NCBI GenBank assembly: GCA_948567375.1
Contig: OX419755.1
Coordinates: 52,098,291 to 52,162,290, forward strand
Reading direction: 5' to 3'
Origin: Lunularia cruciata
Taxonomy: Eukaryota > Streptophyta > Marchantiopsida > Lunulariales > Lunulariaceae
Length of the DNA: 64,000 bases
Positions 1 through 11,503 of this stretch are shown in pieces (position 1 is the stretch's first letter; the number at the start of each line of letters is the position of its first letter). A program made the translations under genes and the position numbers. The notes under the pieces were generated by a model. It was given only the letters and a program-made list of their open reading frames with translations, did no database searches and was not told where the DNA came from.

Positions 1-1605
1 AGCCACAGTAGAGTTAGTAAGCTCAGAGTTATTTTCATTGGGAAGACTTCTGAGGTCAACGTCGGTGTCAAGAGCTATTACAGTGACCAGGCCTTGGTAG
101 AGGGACTTCATTGGTTGGCAGAGAATTGTCCCTTACAACCCCAACTGCGGTCCGTACACGTTGCGGATCTTGTGAGAGAGCATTTAGACGGGCATATGAG
201 ACTCCTCCTGGGGGCATCTTTCAAAGATGTAAGTCCGGAGCATTGCGTCGTCATCTACAACAGAGCGCTGAAGAGGGCTGCCGAGGAGATTAAGCATACT
301 GCCCGTTTGGTCCCACTGAACTGGCCTCCAAATCCTCGGCCACAGAGGAAGTGGAAAGGTGAAGAAAATGAATCTACAACTGCAGCAGACGCTTGGAATG
401 ATAAGAAAAGTCTAGATTCTATGTTTGCCGCCCTCGAATCCTGTCTACTTCCTGCATTTCCAACTGTTCCAAGTTTTGATACAGGAGATGACCTCTTCTC
501 ACAGAAGTTGGAACTGGAGGTCATTCTCCGGAACTATCTGTCAACGATAGAAGACACCAGTCCAGACAATCCGACCACAAGGTGGGAGGTCAATCACATG
601 GTACAGAGGGGATGTACAGTTGAATGGTCCGAGTCAGGCAGGACTCTTGTACCTAAGTGGGCCCGAATATTCCAGGCGATTATAACAGGCAGATTGCTCC
701 TTCTCAACAAACATCAAGCGGCTTCTGTCTATGTATCTCGAGTTGATAACACGCCTCCTTTTCATCTGGAAAACTTCGAGGAGAGCTTCTGCTCCCCAAG
801 TTATGTATTTGGAGAGCCTGACAGTTATTTTGATGCAGACCCTTTATTAGATGATCTGATTGGTCAAATTGCTCACAAACAGGAGAAAAAATCACAGTTC
901 AACGACCAAGCTGAGAGGGAGCTAGGGTCACCATTGCAAATGATGCAGAGTTCACTAAACGGTATGTCATCCTCAAGACGGTCATCGAGGGCTTCCGACG
1001 GTTTACAGATATGTGCTTCAAGTTTAAACCCCAGTCCAGCAGAGTACAAAAGTGGATCGTTGGATGGAATGCAGGAGCAGTACATAGTCGGTTCACCTTC
1101 AGAACGTTTCCTGCCTTGGTCGTTTATTGATAGTTCAGATAGTGCAAAGCGAAGCCAGCTGACCTTAACAGACTCAGAGTTGTTACTGGACGAGATGATG
1201 AATGAACTCGAGTTTTATAAGTCTAGAACAGCAGATGATGAACCTGGGTTAGGTGATTATTCAGTAGCCTATGTAACTGCACCATCTGATGGCAACTATG
1301 CAGAAGTAGACCAGTATGACGATCAATGTTCACCCACTGAAGATCTTCGAGGCGAGGACTTAAGTCAATCCGAGTTTGCTCCACAGAAGGAAAGAGAAGT
1401 TAGGTCATGGGCTTTCAACTTGGAGCTCACAGAATCTGAAATCCTTTTAGATAGTATGTTATTAGAGCTCAAGGGAAAGAAGGCCTCTGAACCAGTTGAA
1501 GTACCATCTCTGAGGTCTTCTCACTGCAACGGAAGAGCAGAGCATGTGCGTGAACAACACCAAATTTTGTCGGTAGAATTTGCTTCGCCGAAACCGTTCA
1601 CATAG
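1..1605 (+). CDS. SAC3B: SAC3B/GANP-like TREX-2 scaffold, C-terminal part (5' end outside window)
   Basis: The frame is open from base 1 to a TAG at 1603-1605 (534 codons), so this is the last coding exon or part of it; the true start lies upstream. It matches the C-terminal half of plant SAC3B, the scaffold of the TREX-2 complex that couples transcription to mRNA export at nuclear pores. Recognisable blocks are VEGLHWLAENCPLQPQLR (from about 97), a CVVIYNRALKRAAEEI helix (about 244) and WARIFQAIITGRLLLL (about 658), all with counterparts in Arabidopsis SAC3B. The SAC3/PCI domain would be upstream and is not visible. The tail has two similar helical segments (about 1160-1222 and 1420-1480) with an L-T-x-S-E-x-L-L-D core, and a weaker relative near 840. 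The end differs from flowering-plant proteins as I recall them. The family call is firm; the exact C-terminus is less so. Confidence 0.85.
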   Translation, partial: SHSRVSKLRVIFIGKTSEVNVGVKSYYSDQALVEGLHWLAENCPLQPQLRSVHVADLVREHLDGHMRLLLGASFKDVSPEHCVVIYNRALKRAAEEIKHTARLVPLNWPPNPRPQRKWKGEENESTTAADAWNDKKSLDSMFAALESCLLPAFPTVPSFDTGDDLFSQKLELEVILRNYLSTIEDTSPDNPTTRWEVNHMVQRGCTVEWSESGRTLVPKWARIFQAIITGRLLLLNKHQAASVYVSRVDNTPPFHLENFEESFCSPSYVFGEPDSYFDADPLLDDLIGQIAHKQEKKSQFNDQAERELGSPLQMMQSSLNGMSSSRRSSRASDGLQICASSLNPSPAEYKSGSLDGMQEQYIVGSPSERFLPWSFIDSSDSAKRSQLTLTDSELLLDEMMNELEFYKSRTADDEPGLGDYSVAYVTAPSDGNYAEVDQYDDQCSPTEDLRGEDLSQSEFAPQKEREVRSWAFNLELTESEILLDSMLLELKGKKASEPVEVPSLRSSHCNGRAEHVREQHQILSVEFASPKPFT

Positions 1606-3491
1606 ATGGTGGATTTCGTCTTGAGATATTGAAGGTATACGTATCGTGCCGTTTTTACTGGATCGAAAGGATGCCTCGTTTACCATCTGCTTGTAAATTA
1701 CATGTAACTGGTCAGTATAAACCTTCAGATATTTACCACAGACGATCCTAGTTGCTGGTGCAAAGGTACTAGATAAGCTTTGTGGTCAAGTTGCAATGCT
1801 AATCCTTTTGGTTGGTTCTCGTGACGGTTCCCTTTCGCAGATGACCATCACATGTTCGAATGGAAGTCCACAACACCCCCAGTATCAGTTTGCTAGCTTT
1901 GGTGGTGAGCGATATGCATGGACTTTCACAAAATGTTATCGTGTCCAGTTTGGAGTGGAGAACACCTCTGTTGCCGCAAAGGGTTGGAGAGTGGCAAGAA
2001 GTTTAATCGTGGACACAAGCACCGACATGACTTTATGACGATGATGATAGACCACCCTAAGTTTCCAGCAGCACTCAGTGTGGTTTGGCTGGACAGACGA
2101 GCTGGGGTCGTGGAATCACGCATTTTAAGCCCGTCCTTGGAATCACGCATCAATGATGAAATGTTCTGGTCGTTAGAAACCAATGAAGCAGAGGTGAATT
2201 GGCTCATTGTATTATAAGGTGAATCCCCAACCCCCACCCCTCCGGACGACCTATTCAAAGTATCCTTGTGAACGTGTGACCTATTTAGTGGTTGCTCCAA
2301 CCTTTTTTCTCGAGAGATAGTCAGTGGATGGGAAATGAAATTCTTGATCCAAAATCCTTTCCTGATACAAATTTAACCTGTTCTTTGCAGAGTACAGTGA
2401 GGAGTCAACCTGGACTTTGACCATTGAGCACGTCCTTTACGATGCTGTACTAATCACTAAACGAAGAATAGTGCTAAGAACATACCCATTGATTCACACG
2501 TTGAGACTTCTGTTGATAATGGACATCACAACTTCCTATTTACCACAGCATTCATTGCAAGATATCTGACCGTATCACTCATTGAGTGGATAGGCACCAG
2601 TCGACATTGTTTTCTCTACCCTACACTCAGAACTTGGGACTCTTTTCAAAACCCGGCAACTGTATAGGTCATCACTTATCCAACCATGTACGCGGAATAC
2701 CAATTATGAGCTTTCGTTAATCCATGTTCCATTTCCGAAATTCGGAAGTGTTTGATCCAGTAGTCGTTAGTTACTCCTGATGAGCTTTCAAGTTAGGCCG
2801 AGAGTGACCTGTTGTTTTATTCCGTAGTGTCATATCTGGAGGCATACAGCCGTAGTCAAAGCAACGTATTACGCGGAAGGAGACAGCTTGTGCTAGCGAA
2901 ACATTGAACTACCAAAGATCGCCGGGTCTATGTGTAATAGGTTTGCCTAATGACTTGATAGCCTAAATACTATCGGCGCATGCCTGTCAAACTGTGCAAC
3001 AGCCATCTTGCAAACACAAGCTCATTCAGGTAGCCACCGTTTATCATGGAATTCTACTGTCGACACATGTCCATATAAATATATTGAGAACATGGACATC
3101 ATTAGTGCGTATGGACTAGGTTTGTAAAGAGGCCTATACTTTGTAATTGTCATTTTACACAGTGGGCTCTAAAGATGCCCACGTACGGAGTTCTAAGGTC
3201 CAGATCATGGATTAATTTGGTGCATGTAGTGACCAACAGGTGAAGTTGTCGGACTCTTTCGCGAGAAGAGTCTCCTGAAACTGGTTGCCAATTGGTCTGT
3301 GTCCACGAGATGGAACCGGACAGGCCATTCCGACATGTTTCATGATACTGGTTCCAGGCGAATGTAAGTAGAATGAACAATGGAATAGTGCTCCTTCATG
3401 CGCACAATGGAATTACGCGAACTACCGCCATGAATGGACTGGCTACTACACCGGAATGATATACATACTCGAACGTGCCAGTAATCTTGGA
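1606..3491. other. Convergent intergenic region / 3' UTRs
   Basis: This lies between the SAC3B stop and the DCC1 stop on the other strand. No frame here resembles a known protein; the longest open frames are about 80-124 codons, overlap each other on both strands and carry no motif I recognise. The first few hundred bases are probably the SAC3B 3' UTR. A short direct repeat sharing GGAATCACGCAT occurs at about 2112 and 2141. Confidence 0.5.
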
Positions 3492-5337
3492 CTATCGAGC
3501 AGTGTAAACGGGTATCGACGTGGGGGTCGGTTGACTCTTCCTGGTGTACTTTAACAACATCGCTTCCACAGACTGTCCTGGTACTTTCAAGTCTCTGCAC
3601 GAACAGTAGATAGCTTCAGAACCAGTTGCTTTACTGTGTAGACGTCAAGAAGACATCCACTGCTCTCAGTAAAGAGTGTCAACATTTGCCACTTACAACT
3701 TGGTCATTCTGAATAGTAAAAGATGTTTCATAACGACTATGATCCGAGGACTACACGCACCTTAGGTACGGCTCTAGGTCTTCCCATTCCCACTTGGACC
3801 TCCTTTTGAAGAGAGCTGAAAATCGACCGTCAGGGCTCGTTGGTAGGAGTGAACTGCTAAACTGGCAAATCCAAGATTCAAGCCCGATTTTCTCCACAAG
3901 GATCTCTCCCTTGAGCATGTTAAGGTGTGCATTCATCCACGAAGGGGTGATCATCTGCCATTCCTCCACGAAATCTTCTACCTTCCACGTATCCTTTGCT
4001 GCCAATAATCGCTTTGCGTAATGTAAACAAATTTTATGTTCGTCTAGGGCCCAAGTTTGGGAAGTGCACTCGAAGAAGCCCTCTGTTTCTGGCAAATGTC
4101 AACCACATGAATTACAAGGTTAGCTCACTGAATCAGGTTAGTCTTGAGTAAGACTCAGATTCATGAAGGTTGGGTGTTCGTCTGGTAGCAGCTAGAAAAG
4201 GTCTCACAAACATAAATGTGAATACAAATTACAAGGTGTTCCACGCGACATAATCCCAGCCTTCCTAAATGTGTTCCTAAAACTTACCTGTTGTTTTGTC
4301 TTCACTTGCTCTCCCTTCCTTAGGTTCAGGATCAGGTTGTGATCGGATCCCGAACTTGTCGAGACAATTAATCACAACTTGGCGAGGAAAATTGTCTGCT
4401 TCAAGAATTGGTAAAACTTCGGAGCCTGACAGGGCATTCAAGGGCCAATCGTGCTGCACGGCCGAACTCAGAAGGATCTCCAACAGATTGTGCATATACT
4501 CAGGATCAACAACCCGCCAGTATTTACCTATCTCCGAAGCTTCCAGTTTCCTCAAGGCCTCTCTTAGCTGGTAATCACTTGCCTGCGTGCAGGCTGAAAG
4601 TTCATCCCATGTGTAAAGGGCTCCGTCATCTGCTCCATCTTCATCATCGTTGTAAGGCCGCAGACTAACCAGAGCGTTCAAATTCTCCAGTCTAGGAACA
4701 GTCTCGACTAATTCAATATGTCCTGATGCAGTGGCCACAACCCCTACCTCTGCCTTGGATGAGCTCTGACCTCCATTCTCATTGCTGGTGGATTTTCTTG
4801 CAGGAATTAGAAGAACAGTATTTGAAGTTGATACAAACTTCATTGCATAAGTGGCTTTTGAAGTACACAGCACGGCTTCGTCCTCAAGACATCCTTTGAT
4901 TGTGAGCCTGTACAATCAACAAAAATCCATCGTCCATGTCAACATACGCTTGTCTCGGCCAGAAATAGCCAGGTACACTTCCTACGGGAGAAAGTGTCCA
5001 TAGTGCACAGTTTTCAACCAAATGCATCTACTTCAACCGAAGAAATGTGCTAAGTGCAGCGTCCATCAATAACTCAGGCATAATAACAAAGCATATTGTG
5101 CTCCTACATTCAAGTAGACCACGGGTGAAATTGATGTTCAGCTTAACAAAGCAATGTGCAAATTGTTTGGCCCGGAAAATGCGTCCTGAAGGTGCGTAGA
5201 GCGTACCCGTTGTCGAGTAAATCTTGCAAAATTGCATCATTCACCTCGAGTAACTTGTACGGCTCTTCCGAATTGAAGCTCTCGCCGTACCTCACACTCA
5301 CCTGAGGTTCAACGTCCAGTTTCAACACGGCATTCAT
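3492..5337 (-). CDS. DCC1: Sister chromatid cohesion protein DCC1 (CTF18-RFC subunit), four exons
   Basis: Exons in transcript order: 5337-5207, 4907-4288, 4088-3761 and 3594-3492. All introns are GT-AG, phases agree, and the product is 393 aa, the same length as human DSCC1. The ATG at 5337 is the only one in the first exon frame, which has an in-frame stop at 5407-5409. Exon 1 encodes the N-terminal LLEVNDAILQDLL segment. Exon 2 has the family signature DEAVLCTSKATYAMKFVSTS (about residues 53-72) and an acidic loop. Exon 3 has the winged-helix-like block WKVEDFVEEW and ends in DLEPYLR. Exon 4, missed by simple ORF calling, continues with DLKVPGQSVEAMLLKYTRK and ends ...VYTAR. By family knowledge, DCC1 acts with CTF8 and CTF18 in the alternative clamp loader that handles PCNA and supports cohesion. 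The introns are short (299, 199 and 166 bp), unlike ALG11. Confidence 0.93.
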
Positions 5338-6120
5338 CCTCTCCACACTCAGCAAAAATGTCACACCTGGTGCAGTTGCATCGCAATCCTTCCTCACCCG
5401 AGCTTTTTAAAGATCTCAATTGAGATGCTCTCGACCTCCATAACACCGCAATAGAAATCGCAATGCGGGAATTTATTCAAGTCTCGGTGTTATAACGTTA
5501 ATTGGCCCCTTATCACCGTCCTGCTCAACACTCAATTCCTCGTTCGTCACAATTTCATAAACCTTCCGATTGAATGAGTTGAATGAGGAATCGCAACCCC
5601 TTCCCGTTTCGCGCCATCCAGGTCCTCTGCAGTAGCGGGTGCGGGCATAGCGCGCCCGGTCTTCAGTCGCTCTCCCGCTAAGGACAGAGCCGATCCTCAA
5701 CGATAGATCCGCGCTCCGGATGTGTTCATTGGTTGCTTTATTACGGGTATGTTGTTCGGATCATTTATCATGTGCCATTTCGAGTTAATTGTAAATAAAA
5801 AGAGTATCCGTTATTATTAAAAGTGAATAAATAATAAAAAAATTAAGCATGGGAAAATGGACTAAATTAGAAAAGCATAGTCTGTAGAAAAATACTTTCA
5901 TTCCCTCTCATGACTAATTGAGATCAATACATTCCCATTTCGGACAGATCACAGACTTACATGATTTTATACACGACGTTTGAATTTCGAACAAATCGGA
6001 AAGTACAAGAGACACGATTTTTGGAGACATGGATGCTCAAACGTTAAAAGATCAAGGAAGTCAACTTTCCTTGTAAATTAAAGAATTTTTTCATTTACAA
6101 TAAATTTTTTGCAGAGTTAT
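5338..6120 (-). promoter_or_regulatory. DCC1 5' UTR and promoter region
   Basis: The first 400 bases upstream of the DCC1 ATG are clearly less AT-rich than the following DNA and contain CG-rich runs around 5600-5710, as expected for a plant 5' UTR or promoter. No TATA box could be placed with confidence. From about 5790 the sequence becomes strongly AT-rich. Confidence 0.35.
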
Positions 6121-8700
6121 TTTCATCTATTTTATATTATAAAAGTATTTTGAAAGTTATATTCATAATAGAGAAAATTTCAAAAATGCCCTACTTAAAA
6201 GATATTCTCGAAAATACTCCACGCAGCAGACGCTATTACCAAAATCCACTTCTCACTCGACCTCTTCAACTCAGCAGTCCCACAACAATATCTCGGCAAA
6301 TCGCCGAATCGACACACGCACGGACACGAGCGGTGACTGATGAAAATTTTAAATAAAAATGAAGCATTTTGGATAAAAACTTTATTAAGTGGCATATTCT
6401 GGAAAAATCCCATATAAAATATTTTATAAAAACTATTTCAGTTTACCATTTCAGTTTTTATGATAATATATAAGAAATTACATATATTTAAATTTTGGAA
6501 GCGATATGCATAAGATAATAAGAAAAAAAGAATAAAACCTAAGAGTTAAAATACATCATAAAATTATTTCATAGTTTTGGAAGCCAAGTACATAAGATTA
6601 TAAGAAAAAATAATAATAAAATCGAAGAATAAATTAAGATTAAGTGAGGTGGCATCAACTTGAGAATTCTAGTTTACTTCACTCAAACTCAAGTGGTTGA
6701 CATTATATTGCAACGTCCATGCAATATCCCACGTAGTATCAATATCATATCATATGGTGATTGCTCTACGGTGATTGCTCGTATATAAATCATATGAACC
6801 AATGTTCTCTTTACAGGAAGGGAGACATTGATGTAAACTATAAAACAAGGAAGTGAAAGTAATAATTTTGTCATTTAGTATGGTAAACTCTTGCATACTG
6901 TATTAAATACTCATCCATAATTCTATTTAACTCCAAATCTAGAGAATCAAAGAATATATCATATTACATATCCCTATATTGGAAGATCTTGGCTACTACT
7001 ACTCTGTCTTATCGTCTAGTATGATAATATGGGTAAATCTTATATAATATTTAATAAATGTGTCAAATCTACATCTATAATTTATATCATTCCGAAGGTT
7101 AAAAGATAAAAGAAGTGATCACTTTACGTACTCTTATATTTTAAGACTTCTAGTCCAATCGCTGCCTATCTAGAAGATAGGTAATCACCAACTATAAGTC
7201 TATCATAACTTATTACCCAATAAGTAATAATACTTTTGAAATAAAGTATCTTAGGGAGTATTTACTCTCTCCCTCTCCCCTGTGTAATAAAAAATACTAT
7301 TATAATTACTTATTATACTCGATACCTCTATTATATTATACCTTTGAATTCATAAAAAAATAACTAAGATTTAGCAATTAACATTAAGTATATTGGTCAT
7401 ATGAAAAAATTATAACTAAATAAGAAAATTATTTTAATTTAAGAAAATATATATGATTATTTTTATTTAAAATTTTAAAATACTTCTATTGAAATTCTAA
7501 ATTTTACTATTGATAATTCAATTATAGATCATTTTGTATTTATCCATTTTATTTTTTGATGAAGAAAATAAAATAAATTTTATATATAATATATTACTTT
7601 TCTCATGGTGATAACCAAGTATTAAATAATTATTCAAAAAACAGATAATATATGTCTACAAAATAAAATAATATTTAATTGTAACACAAGTTTAAAGATA
7701 AGTTTTAAACAAATCTTCTATATCTAGATTTCATCAGTACCATTCTTAGAAAGATATCAATATTAACAAGGTCAAAGTCTAGTGCATAAATATAAAGGAT
7801 GAAATAAGACTACAAAACATAACTAGATGTCTTGTAATTTATGCTTATAGTAGATATAGTTTTATTCTCAATAAAAAATAACAAATTTCAACCCAAATTT
7901 TCTCAAACCTTCCAAAGATTCTTCAATATCTTATATTATGTATCTTCAACACATAAAATTTTATATACCTATGAGAGAATAACTTACTAATCTATTTAAT
8001 CCATACTAAAGTTTCAATTCTTTAGAGACGTTTAAAAATGTGTTGTACAAAGTTTTAATACCTCAATTCATAATAAATTAAATTAAATATATTTATATTT
8101 TTACTATTTATATATGTTTAATAATATTAATATATACTGTATTATTGATATAAAAAGCTCATAATCACTACAAATATGTTATGTTATATTCCCTACCTCT
8201 AATCCACATTGTACATACTACTTGTTACTTTGCACCTATTTAATTCAAATGCATCATCAAATAAATTTATTATATTTATATGGAAAATAAGTATGTAAAA
8301 AATTGCCTTCAAGACCTCATCATAATCTAAACCCTAAAACTCACTCTAACCTGAACACTAACACAAACCCAACCCAACAACATATCCTACCAATAAGGCT
8401 TCACACCTTTGGCTTCTCACCTGGTGCATAAGAGAATGCACCCTATGAGGAATTTTGAGGAAATTCTAAAATTCCTTTTCTTGCAAATTTGAGTAAATGA
8501 GTAAATAGACTAAATTAGAGCTTAAAAGTTTTGGTATGTTCTTGTTAGATTTGAGCATCCTATATTATTAGCAGTTTTAGAATTAAGCAATGTAAGTTAG
8601 TTATATTATGAAATTTCAATGTGTAGAATTGAGTTTCTTAAATTTGAACTACATTGCTTTAAAGGAATAGAACTTCTTATTGAACACTTGATTTATCATA
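6121..8700. other. AT-rich intergenic DNA, no gene seen
   Basis: Very AT-rich sequence with no open frame resembling a protein. About 6880-7250 is similar to 16030-16400 (shared blocks such as ATTTAACTCCAA followed by a CTAGAG/AGAGAA block, and a later GATCTTGGCTACTA / GACCTTGGTTGCTA block), so it is probably an old copy of a dispersed element. Confidence 0.4.
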
Positions 8701-9290
8701 CCATTTTCAATGTTGGAAAATTTATCTTGTTAGCTATGTCATGATGTGTTATTCTAGGTTGTGGACAATATTTAGGGATAATTATTTGAGTTCTTCTTGA
8801 TGACAAACAAGTAATAAAGTTCAAAGGCACATCTTGCAATCAAGCATTCGAAGGAAGAAAGTTTATAAGGAGTGAGTTTTATGAGTAAGTTGGTTATCAT
8901 GGTATTGTTGAAATTGTAACTACCAATTTTGACATTGAAATTTTTTATGAAAATGATGATTATAGTTTGTAGGAGCATCAAGTATTTGGCAGGCAATCAA
9001 GGCTTCATATTTGGGCAAGATGTTGAGGTACAAACTTAATAATATAGCCTAAGAGTAGAAGAATATGCAAGATCAAGCTATGAGTATTGTACTCATTTAC
9101 ATTGAGCTTGTAGTGTTTTGACTATTAGATGAATATAATAATTGTGGTATTTTTATTTATAGTACTTTAAAAAGGGCAAACACATAGAAAACATGAAGGA
9201 TGGGAAGACCACATCATGCCAAACAAAGGACAGACAAAAAGGTAAAATGGGGCTAAGCCTTAATAGAGTCTACATTAGAAATCTGCACTA

Positions 9291-9506
9291 TTGCACCTAA
9301 GAAATCCAAGCCATGCTATAGTACTTTATAGTACTTTAACAAAGATACAATGGCAAGAATTGTCTAACAAGCTCTACATATCCTTGAAGTTTACAAAATT
9401 CGAGATGAAGGATAGAAGGATTGATGCTTTCAATGATCTTGTGGTGGTTTTTCAAAATCTTGGTGAGACTTTGGTGGATGATGATAAGAAAGCATCTACT
9501 TATTAA
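9291..9506 (+). pseudogene. copia gag fragment
   Basis: This 71-codon open stretch resembles the gag region of copia elements: the Q-E-L-S-N-K-L-Y block, a KFTKFEMKD segment, then AFNDLVVVFQNLGETLVDDD, which matches the usual hINAFNxLhxxLxxLGxxhxDDD pattern. It is closed by TAA at 9504-9506. It is part of the decayed copia element, not an independent gene. Confidence 0.65.
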
Positions 9507-9817
9507 GTTCCTTACATTCTTCTTATCAATCCTTATCATAAGTGTCGTTGCATCTAGACAAGAAGATCAATACATATATAATTAGGTAGTGAGTGAAATT
9601 TGACTCATGAACTTAAGGAAAAAGGGGTAATATCTTCTCATCTATCTACCTTGTTTAGATCTACATTGCATATAAATCTAAATGAATCATAATGGAGGAA
9701 ATAGTAAAGATGGTAACAAGAGTTGCTATAAGTTAAGATTCAAGTTTAGGAGGAAAAACAAGACAAGAAGAGGCAAGTGTGGTAACATGAAGAGAGCTTG
9801 TTGTATTAGTGGTAATA

Positions 9818-10270
9818 TGTAATACCATTAGCCAGATATATTATCTAGAGGTGGAAATTGGCTTGGTAACATCTAAAAGGATGTTATATATGATGTAGTA
9901 AGTAGATTGGATGGAGCTTTCACCAAAAGTGTACTTCTACTAATAAGGCAAGAGCAAAATACACCCTAAAAATTGTAGAGCCAACTTTGGAGGCCTAAAT
10001 GGATGAATTAGACTTCAAAAATATGTAAATTCTGCGTTTGAAAGAAAAGGCTTGCCTTCTCCTCCCACTATTTGTCTCATCAAGAGTTTTCCAATGGTAT
10101 CTCACCCATGCAATGTTGAGCTTCTTATAGGAATATTCTTTGAGGATTCCCTTTGGTCAAACCTATTTGACCAATTAGGTAAGACAAGGACCAACATATC
10201 ACACATCTAGGCAACTAATCTAAGGTGGAGCTTGCTGACATGTCACCAATCCATATAAATAAGGGTTGGA
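9818..10270 (+). repeat. LTR copy a of the TGTAATACC family, truncated at 3' end
   Basis: Starts TGTAATACCATTAGCCAG and follows the family sequence (ATTATCTAGAGGTGGAAATTG, GGCTTGGTAACATCT, ACCAAAAGTGTACTTCTAC) to about 10255, ending near CATGTCACCAATCCATATAA. The R/U5 end seen in other copies is missing. Confidence 0.75.
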
Positions 10271-10584
10271 ATAGTAAGGTCATTCTAAAGAGCAAAAATC
10301 ACAAGAATATCACACTTTCTCTCTAAGTAGTGTATTTAACTCCATAAAGATTGGGAACTATCATCAATAATAATTAACAAAGCTCATAAACTATCAAAGT
10401 TCAAGAATTGACCAAATTAAGAATTATCAAAGTTCAACAACTTTCCAAATTTGAAAGACAAACATTATCAGATTGCAATAGGGAACTATTACCACTGGAA
10501 ACTCTCATCAAAATGCACTATTGTACCTCATTGAAATTGTGAAAAAATTGCCCGTTTTCACCAAAAACTATCAAAGCTCAACAA

Positions 10585-10906
10585 GTGAGAGAAGAAAGTA
10601 TTGAGTTTGAAAAGTGAATCATGTCCTATCATTTTAAATTGAATTAGTGTTACATTAATGAGTGTAATGTTTTGAAAACTAGAGAAACCTCCAAGAAGAC
10701 AAAAACACAAGAGAAGAAAGTATTGAGTTTGAAAAGTGAATCATGTCCTATCATTTGAAATTGGATTAGTGTTACATTAACGAGTGTAATGTTTTGAAAA
10801 TTAGAGAAACCTCCAAGAAGACACAAACACAAGAGAAGAAAGTATTGAGTTTGAAAAGTGAATCATGTCCTATCATTTGAAATTGAATTAGTGTCACATT
10901 ATTGAG
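10585..10906 (+). repeat. Tandem repeat, about 2.7 units of about 121 bp
   Basis: The unit begins GAGAAGAAAGTATTGAGTTT and contains AATCATGTCCTATCATTT, GTGTAATGTTTTGAAAA and ACCTCCAAGAAGACA. Copies start near 10590, 10712 and 10834. On the minus strand the unit joins the last ~55 bp of the neighbouring LTR to the first ~65 bp that follows it. Confidence 0.85.
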
Positions 10907-11503
10907 TGTAATGTTTGAGGATAAGAGAAACCTCCAAGAAGATAGGAACACAAGAGAAATGTAAGGTTTCATTCCTCAATACTCTAATGCCCAAAAGGAG
11001 CATCTTATCTTTAATATATAACAAAGACAATTTGCTGAAAGAGAGCTACACCCATGGATCAAATACATGGATTGGGGATATGTCAATGAGCTCCACACAT
11101 AAATTAGCTACATAGATTGGTAACATGTTAATCCTTGTCCTATTTGATGAATCAAACAAGTTTGACCAAAGGGAATCTTTGGAGAATATTCTTGTAAGAA
11201 GCTCAAAACAATATGGGCAAGATATCATTGGAAAGATCTATCCAAGACACAAAACAAAGGTTAAAGTAATGCCAAAGGGGAGGAAGGTTGGATTTTTTGA
11301 GGCCTAATTCATGTGTTTAGGCCTCTAAAAGTGGCTCAAAAGTTTTCAAGGTGTTTTTAGCCTATGTCCTATTAGTGTAAGTACTCTTTTGGTAACATTG
11401 ATATCTAATCTACTTAGACCATCATATATAATATCCCTAATTTGTTCATAATTACCAAGCCAATTTCCACCTCTAGATAATTTTTCTCACTAATGGTATT
11501 ACA
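10907..11503 (-). repeat. LTR copy b of the TGTAATACC family, full length
   Basis: Read on the minus strand it runs from TGTAATACCATTAGTGAG to CAAACATTACA (597 bp), with TG...CA ends. It has a TATA-like TTATATATTAAAG stretch before the R region. It lies in opposite orientation to copy a, 0.6 kb away. I saw no target duplication. Confidence 0.8.

Noticed and set aside
1796-2300. Overlapping frames on both strands after SAC3B as further exons
   Set aside because: None resembles the conserved C-terminal helix of SAC3B, and the exon before ends in a normal stop.
5473-5700. 75-codon minus-strand frame upstream of DCC1 as a possible extra exon
   Set aside because: The DCC1 first exon already gives a complete N-terminus with ATG and an in-frame stop upstream; total length matches the family without it.
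10650-10972. Two similar minus-strand frames of 60 and 66 codons
   Set aside because: They are translations of the 121-bp tandem repeat, not genes.
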